64,000 nucleotides of DNA from Fibrobacter sp. UBA4297 (GTDB lineage Bacteria > Fibrobacterota > Fibrobacteria > Fibrobacterales > Fibrobacteraceae): positions 35,656-99,655 of the forward strand of contig NZ_DGUZ01000013.1 of the NCBI RefSeq assembly GCF_002394865.1, read 5' to 3'. Positions 25,682-33,732 of this stretch are shown piece after piece (the first letter of the stretch is position 1; each line of letters opens with the position of its first letter). Made by a program: the position numbers and the translations under genes. The notes under the pieces are model-generated. The model had not been told where the DNA came from and searched no databases. It saw nothing but the letters and a program-made list of their open reading frames with translations.

Positions 25682-25765
25682 AAAAAATAAAGACCGCCCC
25701 GCTTGCGCGGACTGCGATCTAATAACATCACCCTTTCTGGTGCTGGGTGAAATATACAATTATAA
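25682..25765 (-). promoter_or_regulatory. Candidate promoter and structured leader with attenuator-like hairpin
   Basis: On the minus strand a TTGTTT / TATATT pair (17-bp spacing) is followed by a leader with hairpin CACCC...GGGTG, then CCGC-GCAA-GCGG and TTTATTTTTT ending directly before the ribosome site of the 163-residue gene. The second hairpin with its T-run looks like an intrinsic terminator placed before the gene. Regulation is inferred. Confidence 0.4.
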
Positions 25766-25907
25766 TTTGGGAAAAACAAGTGTTACAAATTATGGGTAAA
25801 ACGGCGAGCGTATTTGCGAAGTCTCTTGCATCGGGCGAAAAGAACTGTAGCCAAAGACCGTTTTCAGAATTTCAAGTGGAGTTTGCATATTATCCTAATT
25901 ATCGATA

Positions 25908-26609
25908 TCACCCTTCCAGTCGTTTTTTCCGTTCTTCCCAGTCGGGCATGAACGTCGCTAGTTGCTGATAGAATTTTTTTGAATGATTCGGGTATAGGAA
26001 ATGCGTAAATTCGTGCGTAACGACATATTCAATGCACGACACTGGCATAGCGATTAGTGCTGTATTGAATGTCACAAATCCCTTTTTCGGAGAACAGGAA
26101 CCCCAGCGAGAAACCATTTCGCGGAGCTGGATTTCTGGGAACGCGACGCCATATTTTTTTACTTGTGGATAAACCTTCTTGCAAATAGCCGTTATTTCAT
26201 CTTTGCATTTTTTGCGGAGCCATGTTTCAAGCACACGCTTTTTCAAATCGGCATCTTGCACATCCTTAACATATAACGTCACGTAACTTTCGTCTGATTC
26301 TACTTTACTGCGCGATGCATTCTTTATTTTGAGACGCAAGTTGCGGCCCAAGAACTTGACCGTTTCGCCATTGACAAATTTGTTCTCTGAAACAGTCTCA
26401 CGGTTTTTGTCCTTGAACTTTTTGAGTGCGCGCAATATGTATGCCGATTTTTCCACAACGAATGCGTCAACCATCTTCGCAGCCACATCTTTGGGTGCCG
26501 ACACATAAACACATTGGTCGGCACGGATACGCAGATTAATATTCTTGACAGGCTTTCGCTCAAGCGTATAACTTATCGCGTTGCCTTCGGCCTCAACGGT
26601 ACGGAGCAT
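25908..26609 (-). CDS. YgjP/M48-like metalloprotease of the restriction operon
   Basis: A 233-residue protein starting at ATG 26609, which shares one base with the hsdR stop (TGATG). It has the YgjP (DUF45) pattern: N-terminal strand-rich region with LRIRADQCVYVSAPK, then 'EMVSRWGSCSPKKGFVTFNT' and the zinc site HEFTHFLYPNHSKKFY (HExxH plus a downstream His). YgjP-type genes often travel with type I restriction genes; their job there is not settled. This is the last gene of the long operon. Confidence 0.88.
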   Translation of the reverse strand: MLRTVEAEGNAISYTLERKPVKNINLRIRADQCVYVSAPKDVAAKMVDAFVVEKSAYILRALKKFKDKNRETVSENKFVNGETVKFLGRNLRLKIKNASRSKVESDESYVTLYVKDVQDADLKKRVLETWLRKKCKDEITAICKKVYPQVKKYGVAFPEIQLREMVSRWGSCSPKKGFVTFNTALIAMPVSCIEYVVTHEFTHFLYPNHSKKFYQQLATFMPDWEERKKRLEG

Positions 26610-29600
26610 CAAAATCTCCTCATGGCGACATTCAGTACGCTTTCTGTGATTTTGTCGATATCGTCAAAATCTACGGCAAAGCCCTTGTCGTTTTCCAGCT
26701 CATAGAACAAGTCGTCGATATCCTGCCTAATACGGTTGTGAATGTCGATATTCGTTTTCCAGTCAACGGTATCATGCGCTCGCACGATCTGCGTTATCTT
26801 CTGCGAAATAGTCGCGATGGTTTCAGAATCCATATTGTATTTTTCAGAAAGCACGGGCATGGTAACGCCATAAAATGCTTGCGCATCCAAATCACCCGCA
26901 ATCTTTTCCGGGAACTTCTGTTTGGTATCGCCCCTACGGAAATCACCTAATACCTCAAACATCTGCTTGAGGTATTCCTTTTCCGAAAGAATTCGATTCT
27001 TGAATTCTTCCAAGACGGCGTTGATTCTCTTGGAGAAACTGTCGTAAAAGGCAGGGTCTTCATCGCGGTTCAGTTTTATACGTTTTGTAAGGTGCGATAC
27101 AATCGCATCGGCCTTAGACCTGTCCGACGGCAATTTGTTAACGACCTTGTCGAAATCGCCGATATTCATAATATCAATCGGTTCGTAAATCTGCTGTACA
27201 TCCTTCACTGACATGTAAGTATCCAGCAGGTTTCGCATTTGCGGTTCGTATTCCGAATTATCGAGCGCATCGGCATAGCGGATTTTCACGCTGCGGCGAA
27301 TCTTCGAGAAAAATACGAAGGTATCGCGGAACATTTCGATTTCTTTGCGTTCGAACGCGGCAAAAGCCTTCACGGAGTTCATCACCATTGTAAAAGCGCG
27401 GCCATATGCGCAGAGAGCATCGTAAAATTTGGCACGGACTTCTGTATCTGCCAAAAAGATTTCAATCTCTTCCGTATCCTCCTTGTTCTTGACCGGTGCG
27501 AAAACATCCCATAGTTGCGAATAGGTCTCGCGGAGGCGCGCCACGCAAGTCATGACATCGACAACGACACCCTTGATGTCCGCCGAATCGTAATTTTCAA
27601 GTCCAGCACCGCTATACACTTCCATGGCGGCGTCCAACTTGCTAATTAGCCCTCGATAATCTACAATCAGGCCGAAATCCTTGCCTTCGTAAAGACGGTT
27701 TGTGCGGGCAATGGCCTGTAGCAGCCCATGATCCTTAAGTTCCTTGTCTATGTAAAGAACTTGCGTTCTCGGGGCGTCGTAACCCGTAAGCAACTTACTG
27801 CAGACAATCAAGATGTCTATTTCGCCATCGTAGAACTGGCTTTTCAGCGTATCTTCGTAGTCGTCGGCATCGTCATACTGCTTCATCATCTTGTTCCAGA
27901 AGCTTACAACAAGGTCATCGGAACTTTCGTCAACATCGTCATGGCCTTCACGCATATCCGGGGCCGAAATCACCACCTCAGTCCTGATGTCGCAAAGGGT
28001 ATCGAAAATTTGCTTGTAGCGCACGGCATCACGTTTAAAATTACACGCCAGCATCGCCTTGAATCCCGATTCCTTGAAACCGTCCATAAAATGCTGGTAA
28101 ATATCTATTGCCACACGCCTAATGCGAGAATCACTAGATGTAAGTTTTTGGATGCTGCTCCACTTCGCTTTCAGTTCTGCAATCTGCGATTTGTTCAGCT
28201 TTTTCGTCACCATCTTGAACCACAAATCGATATTTTCTTCATCGACTTTCTGGTCCACAAAGCGACCTTCGTATATCAGCGGGACAATCGCCTTGTCCTC
28301 GACGCCATCCTTAATCGTGTATTTGTGAATCAGCTTGCCGAACTTATGCAAGGTGTTCTTTTCGTTTTTCAGAAGCGGCGTGCCGGTAAAGCCGATGTAG
28401 CAGGCGTTCGGGAATACCGTTCGCATCTTGGTCGCGAGCGAGCCGTAGTTCGAACGGTGGCTTTCATCGACAAGGACAAAAATATCCCTAGAATTATTCT
28501 TGACGCCCTGATTATCTACCGTATTGAACTTGTTGATAATCGAAGTGATAACATCAGCCTTGCCTTCGTTAATCAGGTCGCAAAGGTTTTTGCCGCTTGT
28601 AGCACGGGCCGGCGTCAAGCGTGTGTGCGTAAACGTCTTTGCAATCTGCTTGTCAAGTTCCTTACGGTCGGTCACGACAATCACTTTGGGACTTACCGAA
28701 CTCAGTTCTTCAAGAATATACTTGGAAACCATCACCATGGTGAGCGACTTACCCGAACCTTGCGTATGCCAGATGACGCCACTCTGACGGTTGCCCGCCG
28801 GGTCATTTTCGGCAATGGTCTTCATAATCGCCTCTACCGCAAAGAACTGCTGGTATCGGCAAATCTTTTTGATGTTGGCATCGTAAACGACAAAATACTT
28901 CGCGAACTTGCGCAAGCGTTCTTTTTCAAACAGCGAAATAAGCGTCTTGTCTTGTTCCGTCGGAGTGCGCCCCGCCACAATCTGATCGACAAGGTTCGTT
29001 TGCCATTCCGTGTCCTGCTCGCGCCATATATTCCAGAATTTTTTCCCGGTACCCACAGTCGCGTACTTGACCGCATTCTTGTTTGTCGCGACAATCATCT
29101 GCACGTATTTGAACAGTTGCGGAATATATTCCGCTTTTTGGTTGCGGATATTCTGCTCGACACCCTTTTCTTCAGAAATATCGGGAGCCTTGCACTCGAT
29201 AACGGCAAAAGGAATTCCGTTCACAAACACAACAATATCGGGGCGGGCGTTTTTCTGTTTGTCCCAACTGTCGCAAGAGAATTCCTCCGTCACATGGAAA
29301 ACATTGTTTTCGAAATTGTCCCAATCGATATAATTCAGGTTGAAACTTTTCGTTGTCCCGTCCACCAGTTTTTCCTGATAACTCTTGCCAAGCATCAATG
29401 CATCGTAAATGCGTTCGCTCGTTTTTACCAGGCCCTCGGTTAACGGGACATCAAGTTCTGCGATAGCCCTTTCGATATTCTCGGCGGAGAACTTGTATGC
29501 AATGCCATTATATTCAAACTGGTTTATTTTCTGGAGCTGTTTGCGGAGGATTTCCTTGAGCAATACATTGTATTGCGTGCCACGCTCTTGGGCCGCATCT

Positions 29601-29704
29601 TCGGGCGAAATGTAGGTATAGCCCAGCTTCGCCAGCACTTCGATTGCGGGGTACTTGCTTGCATTATCTTCAAGCATCAAGTCTGATTGATTTGTAAAAC
29701 TCAT
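26609..29704 (-). CDS. hsdR: Type I restriction enzyme, HsdR endonuclease/translocase
   Basis: Starts at ATG 29704 behind AACGAGG, giving 1031 residues, the normal length. The nuclease domain has RPDIVVFVNG then AVIECKA (PD-(D/E)xK, ECK near 170). The motor has Walker A HTQGSGKSLTMV, VLVDESHRS (DExH), and FTGTPLL; motif VI-type Arg lies in AIARTNR. Complexed with HsdM and HsdS it translocates and cuts unmethylated DNA. It is separated by 67 nt from the AlbA_2 gene upstream, the longest gap in the operon. Confidence 0.95.
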   Translation of the reverse strand: MSFTNQSDLMLEDNASKYPAIEVLAKLGYTYISPEDAAQERGTQYNVLLKEILRKQLQKINQFEYNGIAYKFSAENIERAIAELDVPLTEGLVKTSERIYDALMLGKSYQEKLVDGTTKSFNLNYIDWDNFENNVFHVTEEFSCDSWDKQKNARPDIVVFVNGIPFAVIECKAPDISEEKGVEQNIRNQKAEYIPQLFKYVQMIVATNKNAVKYATVGTGKKFWNIWREQDTEWQTNLVDQIVAGRTPTEQDKTLISLFEKERLRKFAKYFVVYDANIKKICRYQQFFAVEAIMKTIAENDPAGNRQSGVIWHTQGSGKSLTMVMVSKYILEELSSVSPKVIVVTDRKELDKQIAKTFTHTRLTPARATSGKNLCDLINEGKADVITSIINKFNTVDNQGVKNNSRDIFVLVDESHRSNYGSLATKMRTVFPNACYIGFTGTPLLKNEKNTLHKFGKLIHKYTIKDGVEDKAIVPLIYEGRFVDQKVDEENIDLWFKMVTKKLNKSQIAELKAKWSSIQKLTSSDSRIRRVAIDIYQHFMDGFKESGFKAMLACNFKRDAVRYKQIFDTLCDIRTEVVISAPDMREGHDDVDESSDDLVVSFWNKMMKQYDDADDYEDTLKSQFYDGEIDILIVCSKLLTGYDAPRTQVLYIDKELKDHGLLQAIARTNRLYEGKDFGLIVDYRGLISKLDAAMEVYSGAGLENYDSADIKGVVVDVMTCVARLRETYSQLWDVFAPVKNKEDTEEIEIFLADTEVRAKFYDALCAYGRAFTMVMNSVKAFAAFERKEIEMFRDTFVFFSKIRRSVKIRYADALDNSEYEPQMRNLLDTYMSVKDVQQIYEPIDIMNIGDFDKVVNKLPSDRSKADAIVSHLTKRIKLNRDEDPAFYDSFSKRINAVLEEFKNRILSEKEYLKQMFEVLGDFRRGDTKQKFPEKIAGDLDAQAFYGVTMPVLSEKYNMDSETIATISQKITQIVRAHDTVDWKTNIDIHNRIRQDIDDLFYELENDKGFAVDFDDIDKITESVLNVAMRRF

Positions 29705-29771
29705 AAACCTCGTTCCTTTTAACCTAATGTGCCAAAACAATCTGCCATTTTATCCGCCAAGCATAGTCTTA

Positions 29772-30626
29772 CTAACGATCGCTTCGAAGATTTCCGTGCA
29801 TTTCCGCGTAGATTTTTAAAGTTTGCTTGAATATTGCAACATCTTCAGAGTCTTCAAAATCAATAAAATTTGGACTTCCACAATACAGCCGTTCGTTCAA
29901 CTTTAGGCATATTCCTCCACGGCCGTTCCACACCTCTTCAATAAACGATATCGGAATATCGATAGATCTATATCCATTCTGATCAAGGCGAATTTCATTT
30001 TCTGAATTATGGACCCATTCAAATCGCCATTCTATCTTGTTATTCGCTATTGGAGCAGGGTATACATTCACTTTTCCACCAGAAGGAATATATTTCTTTA
30101 ACTTCAGATACATTGCCCTAGTTTTATTATCGACCATTCTCTTTTCAACCTCTTCAAATGTCATAAACTGATTGCCAAATTCCGTTCGATACGGGAAACT
30201 ATATTGTCGCCGATCTCTATCTAGGCAAACACCGACAAGATTTATAGACGGTTCAACATTTATTGCTACAACAAGATTGCCAGAAACTTCAATCGGTACG
30301 ACTTGAACATCTATTTTAGGGGAGATAATTTCAGAAATGTGTGTATGGACTGTCTTTCTGATTTCTTCAACATTTATGCCGGGAACAAAGCCCGAAGCAA
30401 CTTTCTTTACTCCATCGGTTTTTTCCGCCACGCCAATTAGCAAAGTTCCACCAAATGTATTGGCGAAAGCTGCCAAATCAATAGCAAAATCTTCTGATTT
30501 TTTAGGGCTGAAATATTGCTTATAATCCCAATGAATACTTTCTGATGTCTCACCCAAACGAATGAGTCCTTCAAAATCCTGTGCTGTTTTAAATGGTCTG
30601 TAAAGCATCGTCTGACTTTTCTCCAA
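29772..30626 (-). CDS. AlbA_2 (Schlafen-type) domain protein
   Basis: A 284-residue protein. The start may be TTG at 30626, directly after the stop of the ATPase-methyltransferase gene, or ATG at 30608. The N-terminal half is an AlbA_2 domain: E-x-I-x-W-D-YKQ, then DFAIDLAAFANTFGGTLLIGVAE (about 42-65) and IDVQVVPIEVSGNLVVAINV. The second half (about 160-284) is an unassigned strand-rich domain. AlbA_2 proteins bind nucleic acid, and some Schlafen relatives cut tRNA. Tight linkage suggests it acts with the ATPase-methyltransferase encoded just upstream. Confidence 0.75.
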   Translation of the reverse strand: MEKSQTMLYRPFKTAQDFEGLIRLGETSESIHWDYKQYFSPKKSEDFAIDLAAFANTFGGTLLIGVAEKTDGVKKVASGFVPGINVEEIRKTVHTHISEIISPKIDVQVVPIEVSGNLVVAINVEPSINLVGVCLDRDRRQYSFPYRTEFGNQFMTFEEVEKRMVDNKTRAMYLKLKKYIPSGGKVNVYPAPIANNKIEWRFEWVHNSENEIRLDQNGYRSIDIPISFIEEVWNGRGGICLKLNERLYCGSPNFIDFEDSEDVAIFKQTLKIYAEMHGNLRSDR

Positions 30627-32519
30627 TCACCCCATCTCCTCCAAACACAGTGTCGCATTTGCCAACTGTTGTGTCCAGAATGCATGAGCCATACCATTTT
30701 TATATGTCTGTTTCTGCATTCTTATTTGTTTTATATTCCTTATTGAGGTTGCTCGCAAATCATCAAATGCTGTTTGCATAGTTTGGTTAGTAATTTTATC
30801 CAAATAGCAAGCAGGAATTAAATGGGCCATTAAACGCCCTGGTTCACTATCCGGGCGAGCATCGTTAGCTATGAAAGATTGTTCCGAAGCAGGAATTGCA
30901 AACAAGTCTTTCAAATGAAGAGAATTCAAAACAACAAAACCCTTTTGGTGCGGCAATTCTCCCACAGGGATTTTGCAATCTTCAATTAGCAATAATTTTC
31001 CATCATCTTTAAGCAACCGTTTTAAATCTTTAAAAAGAGGAATCCATCTGTTATGAGGAATTTCGTGTAAAACATTACACATCAAAATTAAATCAAACGA
31101 TTTATCGTCCCTCTTTGTCCGTAACGCTTCCATTGTGTTAAAATATCGAATTTCCGCATCACTATAGAAACATCCGATATTTTTAATACAAGTATTTTTA
31201 TTTGCGTCATACTCATCAAATGCAACATAATCCAACATTTCTGTATTTATTCTTGAATTCTCTGACAAATTGGAAATCATTCGACCTTTCCCAGCACCAT
31301 AATCAAGCAAGGAAATTTTTTCCTTACCGCCAGACCATATACTTTCAAGAATTTCTTTTAATTGTCCAAATTGCGGATCTGTTACGTCAGAATCTGCTAC
31401 ACCAGGAGGCAAAAGACATTCAAAAGCAAATCGGTTCGTAGCAAACTCATCCGGAAGATCTATGAACGAATGAAGGCGTTGAATATTTTCTTCATTGCCT
31501 AAAAGACCTTCTAAGACTTGTTCCGGTTTTCTGCCTGAATACGAGACCGATCCATCTTTAACATACCAAATACACGACGGATCAAAATGCGAGAGCAGGG
31601 CTATTGAATGGGTCGCAATCCAAATTTGTCCCTCAGGGTTCAACTCTCTGATTTTGTCTATCATTTCAATTACTGCTGATGGATGAAGATGTTTTTCAGG
31701 TTCGTCCATTACAAGAATATAATCAGAAATTTTAGCCCCTTGTGCATAAATTGCTACGCATAATTGCAAAAGTATTTTTTGGCCATCTGATAATTGCGCT
31801 TGTGCAATTGGTTTATCAAAAAGCGTTACTTCCCCATCTGCGTTTCTATCCAATGAAACTTCAAGAAAGCGTTTTACAATACCTTGTAATCGATTTAAAT
31901 CTTCATTCGCGCGTTCTTTTTCACCATTTTCTCCGTGAAAATGCTGATGAGAAGTATTCCAATATCGATCATAGACATTTTGAATTAAAGAAAGAGATGA
32001 CTCATATAGATTATGGCATCCCAACGCCTCTGCTTTTTTAGCATTTTGCTTCCATTCATATTGCGGCAAATTACGCCAATCTTTCAATTCTACACGTTTA
32101 GGCACATAATCAACTATTTTAATAGTTTCATTTTCCGATAATCCAATATCAATGGGAAAGGGCTTTTTATATTCTGATTCATAGTAACCTTTTTTCTGTG
32201 TTAAATTATCTATCTGTTCTTTTAATGCGACAAGGTCGTCTTTCTTTTCAGGGATCCGACTACATTGATCAAACATCTGCTGTAAATTTTGCACACTTAG
32301 AGCAGCATCCGTTATTTCTCTAGATAAATTTCGTCTCCTCGCAAAATAATTTTGCCGGTCATTCGCTTGTTGTCGTAACAGTTGCAAAACTCTCGATTTA
32401 CCAGAGCCATTTTTACCAGCCAACAAAACAACATTGCCCAATTTGGACATTTTAAAAGCTTTTAAGCCCAACCTATCTTTTTCGTCGATATATTCTGTAT
32501 TAAATTCTGTAATTTTCAT
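30627..32519 (-). CDS. ABC-type AAA ATPase fused to a methyltransferase
   Basis: A 630-residue fusion. Residues 1-320 form an ABC/SMC-like ATPase (AAA_15/21 type): Walker A GKNGSGKS (35-42), coiled-coil-prone insert (about 55-110), signature LSDGQ (243-247), Walker B YILVMDEPEKHLHP (267-280) and switch His in ATHS (302-305). Residues about 375-600 form a class I methyltransferase: SAM motif LLDYGAGKGRM (404-414), an acidic loop VAFDEYDAN and FDLILMCNVLHEIPHNRW (475-492). The HEIP motif is unlike DNA N6-adenine enzymes (no DPPY/NPPF), pointing to another substrate. The gene lies between hsdS and AlbA_2 and is AT-rich. I do not recognise this fusion as a named system. Confidence 0.85.
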   Translation of the reverse strand: MKITEFNTEYIDEKDRLGLKAFKMSKLGNVVLLAGKNGSGKSRVLQLLRQQANDRQNYFARRRNLSREITDAALSVQNLQQMFDQCSRIPEKKDDLVALKEQIDNLTQKKGYYESEYKKPFPIDIGLSENETIKIVDYVPKRVELKDWRNLPQYEWKQNAKKAEALGCHNLYESSLSLIQNVYDRYWNTSHQHFHGENGEKERANEDLNRLQGIVKRFLEVSLDRNADGEVTLFDKPIAQAQLSDGQKILLQLCVAIYAQGAKISDYILVMDEPEKHLHPSAVIEMIDKIRELNPEGQIWIATHSIALLSHFDPSCIWYVKDGSVSYSGRKPEQVLEGLLGNEENIQRLHSFIDLPDEFATNRFAFECLLPPGVADSDVTDPQFGQLKEILESIWSGGKEKISLLDYGAGKGRMISNLSENSRINTEMLDYVAFDEYDANKNTCIKNIGCFYSDAEIRYFNTMEALRTKRDDKSFDLILMCNVLHEIPHNRWIPLFKDLKRLLKDDGKLLLIEDCKIPVGELPHQKGFVVLNSLHLKDLFAIPASEQSFIANDARPDSEPGRLMAHLIPACYLDKITNQTMQTAFDDLRATSIRNIKQIRMQKQTYKNGMAHAFWTQQLANATLCLEEMG

Positions 32520-32529
32520 ACAGTCCTCC

Positions 32530-33732
32530 TTATTTCACTCGCCATTGACCGATGAGGAGTTTTTGCATCAAGCCTTGTTTCTGCTTTTTGTAGTTTTCGA
32601 GGATTTCCTGCAAAACAGCCATTTCCTTTTTTGTAGTTTGAACAAACTGCGCGATTTTCTTTTGCTCTTTTATATCTATTGGCAATCGTAACTTTGCTGA
32701 CAAGAACTTTTTATTTGTTATGTTAATAGTATTTTTAGCGCCCTTTTGAGCGACCGGATGCAAGTAGTTATTCGCATTTATAGGACTAGAAAAATAGAAG
32801 TCCAATATTGCACCTAATTCAAAAGTTTTTGGAGTGAATACGCCATAAAGCGGAGACACAATCACATCTTCTTTAACTAGGCTCTGCTTTACTATTCCCA
32901 ACGGAAAATCGCCTGTCGGACTTTTGGTGTAAACAATATCGCCATAGTGGACACGATTATAATTAGAAGTATCTTTAGCGGCGAATGATCGTCCCAAATG
33001 TTCGATCTGATTTACTAAGCCCTTGTGAACGGAAACAGAAAATACTTCTTCTTTGCCAGTACTTTTATCTCCATGTTCATTTAACACATCAGACAAGGCA
33101 ATGGTGGACCAGTTCTCATTTTGTCTTTGTTCAGTCCGTCCAAAAAGTTCCTTGCCATATTCCGTTAGTAACGACTCCTTCGCGTCAATGAGTTTTTCCA
33201 TTTTTTCAATGGCGGAGTCCCAGACCGAAAGCGTCGCTGCAATCTTCTTCTGCTCTTCAATCGGTGGCAAAAGGAAACTAAATGATGCTATTTGCTGGAA
33301 ATTCAAGCCTTGTCTTCCGCCGCCAACTGATAATAATTCTATTTGTTTTTGAACATCTTTTGACAAAATAAGATTACATACATAACAAGCGTCAGCGCAT
33401 TCTTTCAACCTTATTATGCAAACATGCTGATTCACATTTGCCGTTTTCACTGTTGCAGGGACAACGCAAGAACGACCAATAGATGCACCTGTAATATTCA
33501 ATAAAATGTCGTTTGGATGAACCCATGTCCCTTTCATTTTACTATGCTGTTCATCTGAAATAAAGGCTACATCATTTAAATCAAGAAAACCGTTTAAAAC
33601 ATTCTGGCTTCTAATAATGGGAATTCCTGCGTTAAGATAAACTTCTCTTCCGCCTTTCGGAGTAGAGCCACTACCTATCTTATTGCAGATTTCACCTAAC
33701 TTTATTTTTTTCCATCCATTAGGCAAACTCAT
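32530..33732 (-). CDS. hsdS: Type I restriction specificity subunit HsdS (two TRDs)
   Basis: A 400-residue subunit with two target-recognition domains. TRD1 starts PNGWKKIKLGEICNKIGSG and ends in a conserved helix (LPPIEEQKKIAATLSVWDSAIEKMEKLI, positions about 155-183). TRD2 starts at about 205 and ends with a matching helix (DIKEQKKIAQFVQTTKKEMAVLQEIL). Its start overlaps the KAP gene stop (ATGA). It sets the bipartite DNA sequence methylated by HsdM and cut by HsdR. Base composition is AT-rich relative to hsdM and hsdR, as often seen for exchanged HsdS genes. Confidence 0.93.
   Translation of the reverse strand: MSLPNGWKKIKLGEICNKIGSGSTPKGGREVYLNAGIPIIRSQNVLNGFLDLNDVAFISDEQHSKMKGTWVHPNDILLNITGASIGRSCVVPATVKTANVNQHVCIIRLKECADACYVCNLILSKDVQKQIELLSVGGGRQGLNFQQIASFSFLLPPIEEQKKIAATLSVWDSAIEKMEKLIDAKESLLTEYGKELFGRTEQRQNENWSTIALSDVLNEHGDKSTGKEEVFSVSVHKGLVNQIEHLGRSFAAKDTSNYNRVHYGDIVYTKSPTGDFPLGIVKQSLVKEDVIVSPLYGVFTPKTFELGAILDFYFSSPINANNYLHPVAQKGAKNTINITNKKFLSAKLRLPIDIKEQKKIAQFVQTTKKEMAVLQEILENYKKQKQGLMQKLLIGQWRVK

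Noticed and set aside
27728..29443. 571-codon frame opposite hsdR
   Set aside because: Antisense to an unmistakable hsdR with full motifs; no domain on this strand.
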